Positions 13,086 to 24,921 of a DNA stretch of 64,000 bases are shown here, in pieces (position 1 is the first letter of the stretch; every line of letters starts with the position of its first letter). The stretch covers positions 3,198,501 through 3,262,500 of the forward strand of contig JABWDB010000009.1 in the NCBI GenBank assembly GCA_019614645.1, read 5' to 3'. The position numbers and the translations under genes were made by a program. This DNA comes from Stratiolaelaps scimitus (taxonomy: Eukaryota > Arthropoda > Arachnida > Mesostigmata > Laelapidae). A model generated the notes under the pieces. That model ran no database searches. It was not told where the DNA came from and was given only the letters and a program-made list of their open reading frames with translations.

Positions 13086-15437
13086 ACATCAGCCGAAATC
13101 TATAGGCTAGACTCTCGCTGTTCTAGTTATCTGTCGAACATGTCATTCCACCTTAGTCTTCCGTTTTTTTCTTCAGACGGCTCGCATGTCTGAAGGCATC
13201 GTAAATCGGGTCTACAGGAGGAGGGGTTCATACCGCCGCTGCCGTGTTCTGGCTGCCAGAGCACTACTGTTGATTTATTTTGCGTATTTTGAACGTTTGA
13301 ATCTGCTGTCGTCGTTGTTGCTACCGCTCTTCGTTAATTTCGCTGTTGTTGTTGTTACGATTTTGTATTATTGTGCTGCTTTAAAGATTGATACCAGCCA
13401 ACAATGCTCCGAGCAGAGTTCCAGAAGCTCGTTCGTTAAACGTCAAGACGCAATGGAAAATGAAGTAGAGGCAAAAACTTCTAATATATTTCTATCATGT
13501 TCTCACTCTACTATTGTATAAAATTTACCAAATGACGAACAACTGTTCAATCTGGTCCCGTTACAACTCATATCTCTTACTGTGTCTTTGGTCCTGCGCG
13601 TGTATGCGTGTGGGTGTATGTCAACGCATATGGGTTTGGCCTCTTCCAGGGGACCTCATTAGGTGACAGCATTAGCCATCGTATCAGAATGGACCAATAA
13701 GAGAATATAATTGGCACGCGACACTATCGCGTTTCGTCACACGTATGCAAATTGCGCCGCGCAATGTGTGCTAACATCAATTAAGTAAACGTTCCCTCGA
13801 CGGCAGCAACAGCAGCAACGAGTTCCGTTGCTAGTGATTCTCCTAGCCGACTCATAACGGATTCCCTCAGCAGTTCCAGACGTATCGACTATAGACAGAA
13901 TCTAGCACGCAATCTAATAGATATCGTGTCGCGTCGCCCTAATTACGCTTGCTGAGATGGTGAGCTATTTTGAATCAATTACGTACGCGCAGATTTGATC
14001 TCTCTGCTGCGCGAGGGAAACCCTGACTGTGGATAGGACCTCTATATATAAATGGGTACAATGTTTGTATTGTATTTATATCTGGCGTTGTCGCGCTGTT
14101 CTGAGCGCCTGCTGCTTTCAGGGCGAAAGCGCCGTATCGCAAACGACATTATCGGACGTTGCATACAAACGAACGGTGCTATATAAATTTGCATAGATTT
14201 GGCCAACCTTTGCGGGCCTTGCCGCCCGACAGCTTGTCAGGTTGTCGATATTGTCGACGAGGGACGGACCTATTGCGTAGATACAGCAGCTAGTTTCACT
14301 CTGTCTCAATTTCGACGCCCTCGGACCGCGAAGTTATTGGCCTATCTGGATATGTCTGGCGTACTTCTCGACGTCGTCGTTGCCCAGTCTCCCACCTTCT
14401 CCTTGAGGTCGCCTTTGTCGCTGTCCGGCTAAATCAGTGACCTCGACAATACGACAGCGATTTCAAGATCAAGCAATCACCAAACAGACGAGTAGCTGCT
14501 GTTGACTGCTCTGCCGGTCGCACCAGCAGCGTTTTGCTCGGCGATCCCCCAACAACTGGCGCAATTTTTCGTTGTCGCCGCCGCCGCCGCAGCGTCGCGG
14601 ATTCAGCGTCGACGAATGTCTGCACTGGTTTCACGTTCATCCACGTGAACTCTGCAGTTGTACCAATCTGGTACGTTTTTGCTGTCCCCGCACCCGTTGC
14701 TACACATGTCGGACATCCCGTCGACGTACTGAACTAGCTGCTCTGCAATTAAGTCATGGACACTGCTGGCATCGGCCAGAGACCAACACACACCCACTCG
14801 TCCACAGGCGAACTACACCGTGAGTCGTGTCACCGTGCCATGCGCTATGTTGCCTCATTGAACAGCAGCAGCAGCAGCATCAGCAGCAGACACCGAGTCA
14901 CAGACACGGGCCAGACGGTCGACGCAGCCGCTACCCGCGATTACCTCATCATCGGGTGAATGACCTCGTCTGGCACCGGCGGCGACGGCGGCGACGGCGA
15001 GAGCATCTCCGCCATCACGACGACTACTGTCCTAGCCGCGTCCGCCAGCGCGCGCCACGGGTTTGGACCGACAGTTGGCTGGCCTCGTTGCTTCGACCAG
15101 ACACAACGTGGTGCTCTGTCTATAATATCTCTAATGTATTATCCATCCTTTGGCTCTACCCCTCTCCCTTGCCAGGCTGTTTTCTGGCGACTAGCGAGGG
15201 CTCTATTGCAGCCGCGGCCGCCGCCGCCTTCCGCCGCACGGGGAAAGTAGCCGACGGAGAGATGCCCCCCTTTAACGTAAATTCAAGCCACCAGCCACCG
15301 TCGTCAAACGAGTCCCTTCGGTACAAGGAGCGGCGCCTAGCACCGGATTGATGACTCCGTTAGTCTCAGAAGTACTAGTAGCAGTAGTTGTAGTGATTAC
15401 TTCGGATCTTCTGCCTCCTCGGTCATGCGTCGCTACA

Positions 15438-15507
15438 AAGAGAGAGAGAGAGAGAGAGAGCGATATATATATATATATTCCCATTATCCATTGGGCACAT
15501 ACAAATC

Positions 15508-15538
<31 letters not shown>
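15438..15538. repeat. Compound (GA)n-(AT)n microsatellite
   Basis: (ag)n at 15438-15460, (at)n at 15463-15478 and a second (at)n at 15511-15538, separated by about 30 bases of unique sequence. Confidence 0.9.
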
Positions 15539-15540
<2 letters not shown>

Positions 15541-16928
15541 AGAGATAAAGAAAGAGATGCAGCTTCTAGTCGAGAGAAACTTTTTCTCCCCATGTCGATT
15601 TACCTACTGTGGAAATGAACATTGGGTAACAATGAGGAAAACCAATGTACCAGGCTGGTGCTCATGCATCAGTCCGCTACACAGCTCGGGGGGAGGGGGA
15701 TGCACGGAGGGGCCGAAACGGTTCCTGTGCTGTTGCCGTGGTCTACCGTGGTTGTACGTTGGATGCTGCTCTCAGACGTTCAGAGGCCATGCGTAGCGTG
15801 GGCTGTATGTAGTATAGCTGGATATGAGTCGACTTGGACATGTACGAGAAAAGGTGACAGAGAGACAAGGGCCCGTTTTGCATATCGGATGGGAACGGGT
15901 AAACGGTGAAGATTCCCTCACCGCGAGCGGCGAGCCCTCGCGTGGTTCGAGGGCCCTCGGTCGCGGGCCACGGAGGAACTAGGGAACTATTGCTGTTCAC
16001 GTTTTTCATCGTGTCGGTGTAACGGCGAGGCCTGCGGTGCTTCGCCTGGTGAGAGTTGCTGCGGACGTACACCGCGTAGCTGTGGCGAGCTTGCATGATA
16101 TATCATAATAATAATAATCATCATCATATATGATACAAGTGTGTTAGCCTTTGGTATCCCGAAGGGCGTGGTAGAACGTTGTTAATCTTTCATTAACATA
16201 TTGTCAAGATGCAACGCGTGTAACGTCAATCATCAACTTTTTAATGAAATGTTTGCGCTGGCGCCCACTGAATTGCAAGAGCGAGCGCGATCTAATGAGA
16301 GAACGAGATCGATCGATGGCCGACGTAATCATTGTTCGCGTAACTTTTGCGTGGACAAATCATTAACGTCGAATTTTGGGATTGCCTTTAAGTGCTTGAA
16401 GGGGTGGACGACACCAATTCACTGATTAGGTTTAGGCGAACCACTGAAAACTGTTGTGGTATAATAGTGATGCGTAGTGAGCAAAAATATATGGATCAAA
16501 TCGAATAATAATAATAATAATCAATATAGCCCAGGTTTAATACAACGTGTTACGAACCAGATATCGCTTCTCAGGCGATACATTGTCCACATATATTTGA
16601 GCTAATATATATATACCCGTCAGATCGGTGGCAAACAACTCAACGACAAAATGATATGATATGGTATGATATGCGCGCCACATTCAAGAATCAAAGGTAT
16701 CCTCAGTCAATTCGAAGTATGCTCAATTAGTATTAGAAACAACTAGCCGTGAGGCGGGACGGCGGTATGCCAATAAAAATATTACGAATTGTCACAATTT
16801 AGAATGATAGCCCATCTTCATCGGTTACAATATATATAGCATATTTAAAGGACGTTACAGGCGCGCAAACTGCTATTTATTTGTAATATCTAACTGTAAT
16901 AGCGAATTATTCATAGTGTGCGAATTGC

Positions 16929-16954
16929 GATCATCATTATTGTCAATGATGATC
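16929..16954. repeat. Inverted repeat with 10-bp arms
   Basis: gatcatcatt, a 6-nt loop attgtc, and aatgatgatc pair perfectly. Just outside, aattgc (left) and gcaatt (right) can pair as well across an asymmetric internal loop. Confidence 0.8.
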
Positions 16955-18579
16955 TTAATTAGCAATTGTCTTAGCGTTGACGAATTCGCAGGCGAAATAA
17001 TTCGGTTCACGTGACTTGTAGTGCAATTAACCAAAGTAATAATGATCCTATTGTTTTTCTGAGCGATTTTCTACAACATATGAATGTACACAATTAATTA
17101 TCAACACCCATTTATACAAGCCTTGACGCGGTTCTGTGGAGAGCAGTCTCGAGTGGCCTGTGGAGAGGTGCGCCTCGAGCTGCCGACCTGAAATATTTCC
17201 AGCTAACATTCACTAACGTGTAATTGTGTGCCTTTCAATCTGGTTATTGGGCCACTGAATTTACCTTTTGTGCTAGGTACTGTTTTGGAGCGATTTTCCC
17301 ACGTATGGGCCGAGTATGCATTTTGGATGGTGCGAGGATGGCGAATCGTAGGCCGAGCCCTTCGATGAAGCAGGACAACCTGTCGGGCCTATGCCGACAA
17401 GTGGTTTATACCACGAGCCTAAAAGGTACACGGCCTTTACTTGACTTTCAAGCGATTCGAAATGGCCTTGCTGGAGGGCAGTGCATCTGATGTCGATCAT
17501 TTCTCAAACATTTACGCTCAACAAGCCTATATCTCGCGACCATATGGGTGTTATATGTAAGTTTGCCGTCGATTGTCTCGTCGCCTTGACGTTGGTAGAG
17601 ACTATTGATTCAAGAAACTATTCAGATATAGATACAATTTCGTTTCCTGCCCATTACCGAGTACTGCCTGGAGCAACTGTTGACAAAAGAGCCCAAGAGC
17701 AACATGCTTACTCCTAAACAATATGAAATATATACACTGTCTACATCTACAGGCGTAGCGGTTTGTCGGAGACCACATTCACAAGTCAAACCATCCATCA
17801 TAGATATAATAGGAACGGTCTAGAAATGGCGTCAACGCTCATCGAACAGACTTCGTACGTTCACGACACAATCAGAGCAATGCAAACATCATCATGTTCA
17901 TATGAAATATATGACATAATAATAATAGTAATTAAAGAATTAACGAAATATCTAAATAGCCTATGTGTTGACATTTCGCATCAGTTAGAGTGGACAGCCC
18001 CAAATAGACAAACCTACGCTCACTTCGGCCCATTAGCACAATGTCCACTCGTTACCAGTTAGAAGCTGCATTCAACTGTGGAACAAACAGGTCGTGCGAT
18101 AGCAGTCTGTTTAGTTTCGACGGTTTTCTTTTGGACCGACTCTCCCGGGAACTCGACGAAAGTTTAGTTATCGTTGTTATATAATCGATAATTTCTCACC
18201 TGTTGTCTTGTCTTGGTTTTTCTGACTCTTCCATCAGATATATATATATATAATAGATATTTCGGTATTGACGTTTTCCCTCTGTCCTCACATATATGTG
18301 TTGGTACAGCTTCTTCAGCTTTAAAGACTTAACGACTTCATCTGGTTAGATGGGGCCGTTGGTAAACCCGCGCTGCATAAGTCTTAACACTGCTTTGTTT
18401 TTTTTCGTTCATTTTCTGTGTGGAACTTCTACAATAACGCAATTTGGTATTTACTTGGAAGTTCAAAATTTCAAATTGATTGTTATAAATTGTATGATAT
18501 GTCCAGTACGGTATCATTTTCGTATTATCCTCCCTTTGTAGACATGATTAGCAAGGAACACAGCTGTTGTTGTTATTAT

Positions 18580-18640
18580 CAATACTTTTATTAGTATTAT
18601 TATTATTATTATTATTATTGTTATTATCATTATTATTATT
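18580..18640. repeat. (TTA)n trinucleotide array
   Basis: Imperfect tta/tat repeats over about 60 bases. They give a spurious Leu-rich frame. Confidence 0.85.
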
Positions 18641-19189
18641 GGCTGCATATATGACCAACGATCAACAAGTGTGTTCTTTACTTATCTTATGCAGTAGTCA
18701 TCATTTACATTGGTTGGCGTTCACTGCCAGATACCCGCGAATGGTGAATGATCTAACAAGCAGGAGAAACAAACACCTGCATATCTCCGCTGTGGCCCCA
18801 TATTCTATTGATGCATACTCAATTAAAGCCTTAATTACAAGTACAGAAAGTTTTGTCCGTCTTGATGTACCAGGTTGACTTAGTTCGTTGTTAATCTTAC
18901 AAGGATGGAAGATGTCCTCACACGTTGCGATGTTGCATGTATGAAAACTTGCATCTATAATATTATAAATAGGTCACAGCCCCAGCCCTCTTCCTCGAGT
19001 TTAGAAAATATAGAAAACGAACCAAACGACGACACCACCAAGCGAACAGAACTAGCGTGGTTCAACTAAGGTGGTGACTTCAGTAGAAGACCGAATTAAA
19101 GCTGCTGGCCTAAACTGACGCGAAGTAACATTAACAACGGAAGGATGTTAAACTTGAGGTTTCATCGGATAGCGACGAATTGAGTTTCA

Positions 19190-19345
19190 CTCAATGTTTG
19201 ATTGTGACATTACTGCGAGGGGCTATGTCGGGGGAAAATCCGCCCAGACGTCCCTGAGGCCGCGACAGGATTTGAACCCACGAACAAACTGTTCGTGAAG
19301 AACTGCATGCTTCAATCGCAGATGTAAGCGATGCAGATCGAGCCG
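19190..19345 (-). mobile_element. tRNA-like element, possible SINE head
   Basis: Read on the minus strand, a stretch of about 70 bases ends in gggttcaaatcctgtc, a near-perfect Pol III B box, followed by a GC-rich tail. Upstream bases could form D- and anticodon-arm-like pairs, but I could not fold a complete cloverleaf, so a functional tRNA is not claimed. It does not share the body of the SINE family at 2.7, 34.5 and 49.9 kb. Confidence 0.4.
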
Positions 19346-20249
19346 ATAATGAGACTTGTATATAATGATTGTTTTTCGAGCTGATCCTCAGTTGTTCCCC
19401 TTTCTGACAGGCCTCAGCTCTTAACCTTGAGACAATTGTATATAGTGACAAACCTGCTGGAAGCATTCGTTAACGCAGGATCTGGCTATCAACAGATCTC
19501 AGTGACTAGTTGATCGAACGCAGACGGAGGAGTTGCTCGGGATTCTAATGTCCATATATATATAATTGTTATTTTCCTAGGATTGTTATACCAGTGACAG
19601 AACAACACTATTGAATTTCGAAAAAGCCTCCTATCTGCTTGATCGAGAGCTATTATAAAACGTTTCTGCCGGTGGGCACAGCAACTCATGACGGAAACTA
19701 ATATAATTTCCATATGAAGCTATTTTGAAGAACGGACACGTTGATCAACATCGCATAAAGCGCAGTAAGCAAAGTTTGCCGTTAATCAAGCTAACCTTCC
19801 CCAACGCTTTTCCACGCTGCTAATTGTTCTTAAATAGACAACATATACTCACATATACTATACATATACTCACCCTACCAATCCAATTTGCTTCGTCTAC
19901 CACGGGGCTCTATGCGACTGTTGACCCCGCATGCATCAGCATTGTCCTGGGTCCATTCCGATGACAGCGCGGCTGACCAAGGAAAAATCAATCCGGTGAA
20001 CAGCGTTGCTCCACTCTATCACTCCCGGAGCGGGCCATCCTCTCTCTCTCTCTCTATACGCATAACGCGAAGAAAGATTACCGTACAATTGCTCAAGTGG
20101 CTGTATCCAAATTTTCCCGCCACTAGAATTCCTCCTCTCCTCAGGATTGTTTACGTATCCACGCTGTTCGATCCTTGAATCCCGCGCTAGTCGTTGGAAT
20201 TAACATTAGCGCCAATAGAACGCGTATCTTGTACATCTCATAAATCGAT

Positions 20250-20281
20250 ATATATCTATATATATATATATATATATATAT
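20250..20281. repeat. (TA)n microsatellite
   Basis: An uninterrupted dinucleotide array preceded by shorter ta/tc units. Confidence 0.9.
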
Positions 20282-21508
20282 ACGTCGTGTACTACTTGTG
20301 ACAGTGCAGGGACATTGTGATACAAGGGCCTGATGCGGTAGTGGCCACTTTCAAAATCGTGTGTTGTCCATCGTGAGCTGCTTTTTGTTCATATCTCTGA
20401 AGTCTGAAGTGTTCACTGATCTTCTTCTCATATGACGTAAGTCGCCGTTGCACATATGTTACCGGAGCGGTACTTCCTCGATGTCGGTTCGCCTTTCAAT
20501 GCAGTATAATAGAAACAAGAAAAAAAAACCACACTCGTTGATCCTAAATAGGCTGTTTGATACGAAAATTAAACGTTTGATGAAACATAAACCTTGATGC
20601 ATAGATCGACTTCAAGATAAATAGGTTTTGTTTCAACAAGAATTCAAAGAAACACCAACTTGTAACACACGTTCAATATAGGCCACCGTGCGGTTATGGC
20701 GGTGAACAGCTGGGCGCCCGAATCGCTGACATTTCAAGAGTATCATGACGTGATCAATAAAATGCAGTGCTTTTGAAGTGGAAGTGCAGCCAGTGAAGCG
20801 ATATTATGCGCGTCGTATTAATTCAACACATGATAACCGAATGAAATTTACGGTGCCCTAAGCATAAGAGGAATCCTTTGGTCTGTCGAAGCCCCGAAGT
20901 AGCGTGGCTATTGTCCATTGGGAACCAGCTAACGCCAAGATGTATAGCTTGAATAGACACTCGTAACGAGACTGTATGAGACAGGGGTATCATAATATAT
21001 ATATATATATTGGGAAGAACCTCTATTGTATACTTCAATAAAGTATTACTAAATATTATCTATGTTGGCGATTTTTACTTCACTGTGTCCCTTAAAGATT
21101 GCCCCATTATATTTGCAGCACTGGATATCGAAGCCGAGGTTGCTCCAGTACCCTTTAAATGGACCGATTAATTGAGGGCGTTTACATGCATCACTAAAGT
21201 TGTTTCAGTCGGCATATGTGCACCGCGCTAGCCTCTCTATCATATGCGGTGGGCGTCCACTAGACGGATCAGCTGCCCTAGAAAGCAAGGAGGATTAGAT
21301 GTGGATCGATCGAGTCTTCCTCAAACATTTCTTATAGAGTTAAAACAATATCTTATGCGTGTAGATGTATTAAAAGAAATGAAATTCACTTGTGTTCATT
21401 TCAGTGGATCATCTTCGCAGCCGTTCATTCCGGCAGGATCGAAGCATTCCCACCATGTGAGTGAACCGGCTGATCTATTGATCAATTGTCATTATATTAT
21501 AAGTTAGC

Positions 21509-21572
21509 TTATGAAGCAATGCCGAAAACACAACCATGGACGTTAAATGTTTAAGGCTATGAGTCAGCCCCT
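21509..21572 (+). mobile_element. tRNA-derived SINE copy 2, 5' truncated
   Basis: Only the 3' body is present: tatgaagcaatgccg, then accatggacgttaaatgttt and aaggctatgagtcagccc. It matches the ends of the copies at 2.7 and 50.2 kb; the tRNA-like head is absent. Confidence 0.65.
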
Positions 21573-22061
21573 AAGAATCAATTTATTTGTTGCTGGTCCA
21601 CCGCTCTGACTGTCTCAACGGTAGAGACTGGTTCGTTACCCTCGTTCGTTTCTACCTATAGCGACTGAGAACTCTATCCATACAATGGTGGTAAGGCGCG
21701 TATCCACGGCGGCGGGCTTATTGTTTATTTCAAACCAAATGTTCTATGAATTTGTATAACAGCAACAATTACAACAAAATTAGATTGATCCAATGAACGA
21801 TCGCGCTAAGTCAACTCGTTAGTCGGCTGAGAAAACGAACTATGTGACGCCGCGGAAGGAAAAAGTCACACCGAACGTTAAAACAGCACCCGAAAAAAAA
21901 CCCGAGCAAGTCTCGATTTTCCTGCAAGACTGATAGATCGATTCATAGCAAGCAGCTCCTCACCCCCCGGGAGTCTCCTGCGCGACGGCAGAGCCTCGAT
22001 GCAGAACGACGCCTATCCACTGGCTAATACTTGCATTTGTCACCATGTCGATACGTTTCAG

Positions 22062-22233
22062 GCAAGTGCTAAAATATCAAAGAAGACGTCGTCGGCCGCC
22101 GGCCCCGCAACAGAGGAAGATGATCGGCGAAAGACCGTTGACCGCGGCGGCGATCGGCTTCTCGGCTCAACTAGGGACTACCTAGCGGCGTCGGGCAGTC
22201 GACGCTCCGAGGCGAAAGTTCCAGTGCAACCAG
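22062..22233 (+). CDS. Candidate upstream exon of the coiled-coil gene
   Basis: An acceptor (gtttcag) at 22060-22061 and a good donor (ccag|gtgggc) after 22233 bound 57 codons ending in phase 1. The peptide is polar and charged, with a basic Lys/Ser start, a GPATEEDDRRKTVDRGGDR stretch and a Ser/Arg-rich end, as in disordered parts of scaffold proteins. An ATG at 21999 in the same frame could instead make this the first exon, with an N-terminus MQNDAYPL. It lies on the same strand about 1.2 kb before the first well-supported exon. It joins in phase with the candidate exon at 22774, but neither connects in phase directly to 23390. No homology is recognised. Confidence 0.4.
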
Positions 22234-22513
22234 GTGGGCTTATTCCACCCAACGAACGACATTGACTTACTTTTCTTGTTGATCGTCTTGCATTCATCTG
22301 GCGGGCTAAATGCTGTCAATTAACCGAAATTCAATCCGTTTGTGGTGTCTCTGCTCGATGGGAGAACAACGGCTTTATGAACCTCCTGTGCGTTGAATGG
22401 GCTCGTAATTGGGTGATTGCGCCTAATCCAATGTTAACCTAGCTGCTGTGTGACAATATGGCAATATATATATTTTAGACATTACGTATTTTGTTACTAC
22501 ATTAATTACTATT

Positions 22514-22515
22514 GC

Positions 22516-22548
<33 letters not shown>
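22514..22548. repeat. (AT)n microsatellite
   Basis: A dinucleotide array of about 33 bases in the intron or region between the two candidate exons. Confidence 0.9.
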
Positions 22549-22556
<8 letters not shown>

Positions 22557-22773
22557 CGCTGACATATGATGACTGTTTTCATGTTCGATGGCCGATTGAA
22601 CAGGCCATTCGCGTTAGTTCGATTGTCACCACCACTCCACCATCGAATTTGATGTTCAGTTTTTGCTCGCGGAGTTTTGTTCCACATCCCCTTCTGTTAC
22701 CATTTCGCGTAATCGTCCGCGTGGTGCTGATTCTCGACATTTGCTATTCTTAGCCGCGCCCTCGTCATTCTAG

Positions 22774-22929
22774 AGTCGCCAAGCTTCCAAGACCGACCGG
22801 CAAGGGACTTAAAGATGTTTCCGCCGAACCTATCCAATGAAGCTCTCTACTTTCCACTGTCGCGCCCTTCTCGCTATGTATCGCTGTCTTCACCGTTGTC
22901 AACGTCGTCACATGCGAGTCACTCGGGCG
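22774..22929 (+). CDS. Candidate upstream exon, Ser/Pro-rich
   Basis: The acceptor tcattctag has a pyrimidine-rich tract, and gggcg|gtggga after 22929 can serve as donor. In the frame set by the candidate exon at 22062-22233 (phase 1 to phase 1) it is open for 51 codons: SPSFQDRPARDLKMFPPNLS and then a Ser-rich tail. The frame stops soon after the donor. It leaves the transcript in phase 1, while the next strong exon at 23390 needs phase 0, so a small exon is missing, the donor is wrong, or this is not coding. Confidence 0.35.
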
Positions 22930-23389
22930 GTGGGAAATTGTTCTTCGCTTTCTAAAACTCTCCTCATCAAATTTGTGCACGTTTAACACAACATTTGGAC
23001 AGTTTTGTATATGGCAGTTTCAAATTAAATGAACAACGGGCTGTCTAAGTTCTACAATATGTATACTACAATAGATCTATGTATGGTGTTGCAAATTTAT
23101 TATAATATATTAAACGTTACAATAGGTCTAGTAGGTATAGTTACGCAAGAAATTGCGCCATTTTGGCTTCGAGTGGTCAGTGCCTACTGTTTTTATTATT
23201 ATTATTATTATGAGAAGTTTCATTTTTCGCGAAGTATGCAACAAGTCGAGCTAACATGCTTATGTGACCCATTGAAAACTGATAGATTTTATTCGGGTTT
23301 GATGAATAATGATTTGTCCGTTCGTCACATGCATTTAAGGCTCGGCCTCTTCTTCACGATGCTCGTTGGATCAGAGCAATTTGCTACAG

Positions 23390-23617
23390 GCGCAGGATCG
23401 ACTTCAGCTTGTCACATGTGAGGCTGAAAACATGGCCGCCAAACTAAAATCCGTCAAAGAAGTTCTGGACACGGCCAGCGATGATCTCTCACAGTTGCGC
23501 TCGCTCGTCTCTCGGCTCGAACGTCTGGGTGGATCAAAAAACGTTGAGAACGCCGAACTGAAGTGTACACTTCTCAAGACCTATATCGAAGGTCTTAATG
23601 AGAGTGTTAAAACGATG
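23390..23617 (+). CDS. Coiled-coil protein, exon A
   Basis: An acceptor (gctacag) before 23390 and donor (acgatg|gtaaat) after 23617 bound exactly 76 codons in phase 0. The peptide is heptad-like, with regularly spaced Leu: AQDRLQLVTCEAENMAAKLK, then KEVLDTASDDLSQLRSLVSR and a second segment around ENAELKCTLLKTYIEGLNES. This is typical of an extended coiled coil. An acceptor six bases further in (gcgcag) would keep the same frame and lose two residues. The exons at 23999, 24468 and 26175 follow with perfectly matching phases, which strongly supports a real gene. I cannot name the family. A loose resemblance to the colorectal mutant cancer protein (MCC) class of coiled-coil scaffolds came to mind but was not convincing by eye. 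Confidence 0.75.
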
Positions 23618-23739
23618 GTAAATTATAGAATGGTTAGATAACCAACCAGAAGTAGTAGTCGGGACCTTATTAATGAGGTGAAATTGTAAACATTATATGC
23701 TAATATAGTAGAGGAATACAATTTTTGAGGTGATTAATA

Positions 23740-23900
23740 AACTCACGATAAGTAGGTTGGGTCTTGGGCACCGCCCAGCGGTTGTGTAGGTTAGGTCCAG
23801 CGGGAAGCTGTGGGAGTAGCGCCAAGGACTTGGACCCCGAGGGGCTCCGGTGCGAATCCCGTTGGACACATCTGGTTCGACCCAGTATGAAAGTAGTTCT
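23740..23900 (+). mobile_element. tRNA-like element in intron of the coiled-coil gene
   Basis: ggtgcgaatcccgttgg at about 23850 fits a Pol III B box, and the preceding 60-70 bases include an A-box-like tagcgccaagg at about 23817. The segment is GC-richer than the surrounding intron. It shares no body with the main SINE family here. A functional tRNA is unlikely because a clean acceptor stem was not found. Confidence 0.35.
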
Positions 23901-23998
23901 GACCATGGCCCAAGTAAAACGACCAACATGAAAACAAAACGACTTCCTGCCATCCATGTTTCATGTTGTGCTCTAATCAGTTCTGCGCCTCTTTCCAG

Positions 23999-24177
23999 CC
24001 TCATTATTACCCGTCGAAGACGATGTTCGTTGAGGCCATCATGGCGCTCAAGGAGGCGCTCTCTTGTCACGATTACGTCAGCGTGGTTGATGGCGAGAAG
24101 TCTCAGCTGCTTCGAGATCACGAGAGGCTGCGAAACGAGATGCGCTTGATCGTAGACGAGAATGAGAAGCTAAAGAG
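23999..24177 (+). CDS. Coiled-coil protein, exon B
   Basis: A strong acceptor (tctttccag) and donor (aagag|gtcagc) bound 59 codons plus 2 bases. The exon enters in phase 0 and leaves in phase 2, matching both neighbours. The peptide begins PHYYPSKTMFVEAIMALKEA and continues as a charged coiled coil (GEKSQLLRDHERLRNEMRL, DENEKLK). The intron before it is about 380 bases and holds a tRNA-like repeat. Confidence 0.75.
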
Positions 24178-24467
24178 GTCAGCGAAAAGGGCTGTGCTTG
24201 TTATCGCTTGTGCGGAAGCATGCTTGGGAAAAATAGGACTTAATATCTACACATATATATAAGGAAATATATACGCGTTCATTGCATAACTGACCGAATG
24301 TAAGCCATATTTTACACAACAAATCTCTATCTGTTTGTCTCTTGCCGAGGCCTCTGAAGGCATTTTGGCGAAAATTTGGGCCGCTTTCAATGCTGCACGT
24401 AAATAAGTGGCTCATTTCTAATATATGCTCCGTATCAATATTCCCTATATGCGCGAACACATTTCAG

Positions 24468-24921
24468 GAGGCATCATAAAGACAAAAAAATAATCTCCGA
24501 ACTGATGGAACGAGTCGGACCATCGGCCAGATTTTCCCACATTCACTCGGGCGTTATCGATAGTAGCAGTCCAAAGGTTAACGCGACGTCCGCGCCACAT
24601 ATCGTTAGTGGTCTGACAGGGAGTCTCGGGCTTAGTGGTCACCACAGCCCAAGTCTTCAGGGTGGAACGCATCGAAGTGGTCATACACTGCAGCAGAATA
24701 CGGTGTCAGCTAGCCATCGGGAGGAAGACATCAAACTGATTGAGATGCTGCGCGAGGTCAAGGTCCTTCTTCAGCAGGGAGGTGGAGACGCCGATCTGGT
24801 GAGCAAACGATGCCAAGACGAAAATGCCGGCAGCAACAACAACAACGGCACCAGCAGTGCCAGCAACAAGAACAACAACAACAACCGAGATTACGACACT
24901 ATTTTACGACGATTGCGAGAG
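24468..24921 (+). CDS. Coiled-coil protein, exon C (Ser/Asn-rich linker)
   Basis: The acceptor is cacatttcag and the donor cgagag|gtgaga. One base completes the split Arg codon and 151 codons follow, ending in phase 0. It starts basic (RHHKDKKIISELMERV), continues as a Ser/Gly/His-rich linker of about 75 residues, then has a short helix (EEDIKLIEMLREVKVLLQQ), an Asn/Ser low-complexity run coded by aac/agc triplets, and a final helix (DYDTILRRLRE). The alternation of helices and disordered linker suggests a scaffold. The Asn run is a likely site of length variation. Confidence 0.75.

Larger units (their letters stand above)
13086..21508. other. Gene-free stretch
   Basis: No coding exon could be supported. 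It contains a GA/AT compound array (15438-15538), a hairpin (16929-16954), a TTA array (18580-18640), a tRNA-like element on the minus strand (19190-19345) and an AT array (20250-20281). The GC-rich texture of the preceding block continues in part to about 15350, with gcc- and cag-rich runs, which could indicate further non-coding exons or regulatory DNA; nothing firm can be said. Confidence 0.45.

Noticed and set aside
13651..13680. Short similarity to the head of SINE copy 1 (ttaggtgacagcatta)
   Set aside because: Only about 17 bases match and no body follows.
14827..15351. 174-codon plus-strand frame rich in Gln, His and Arg
   Set aside because: It is built on cag, gcc and cgg triplet runs; overlapping frames are equally open and none shows a domain.
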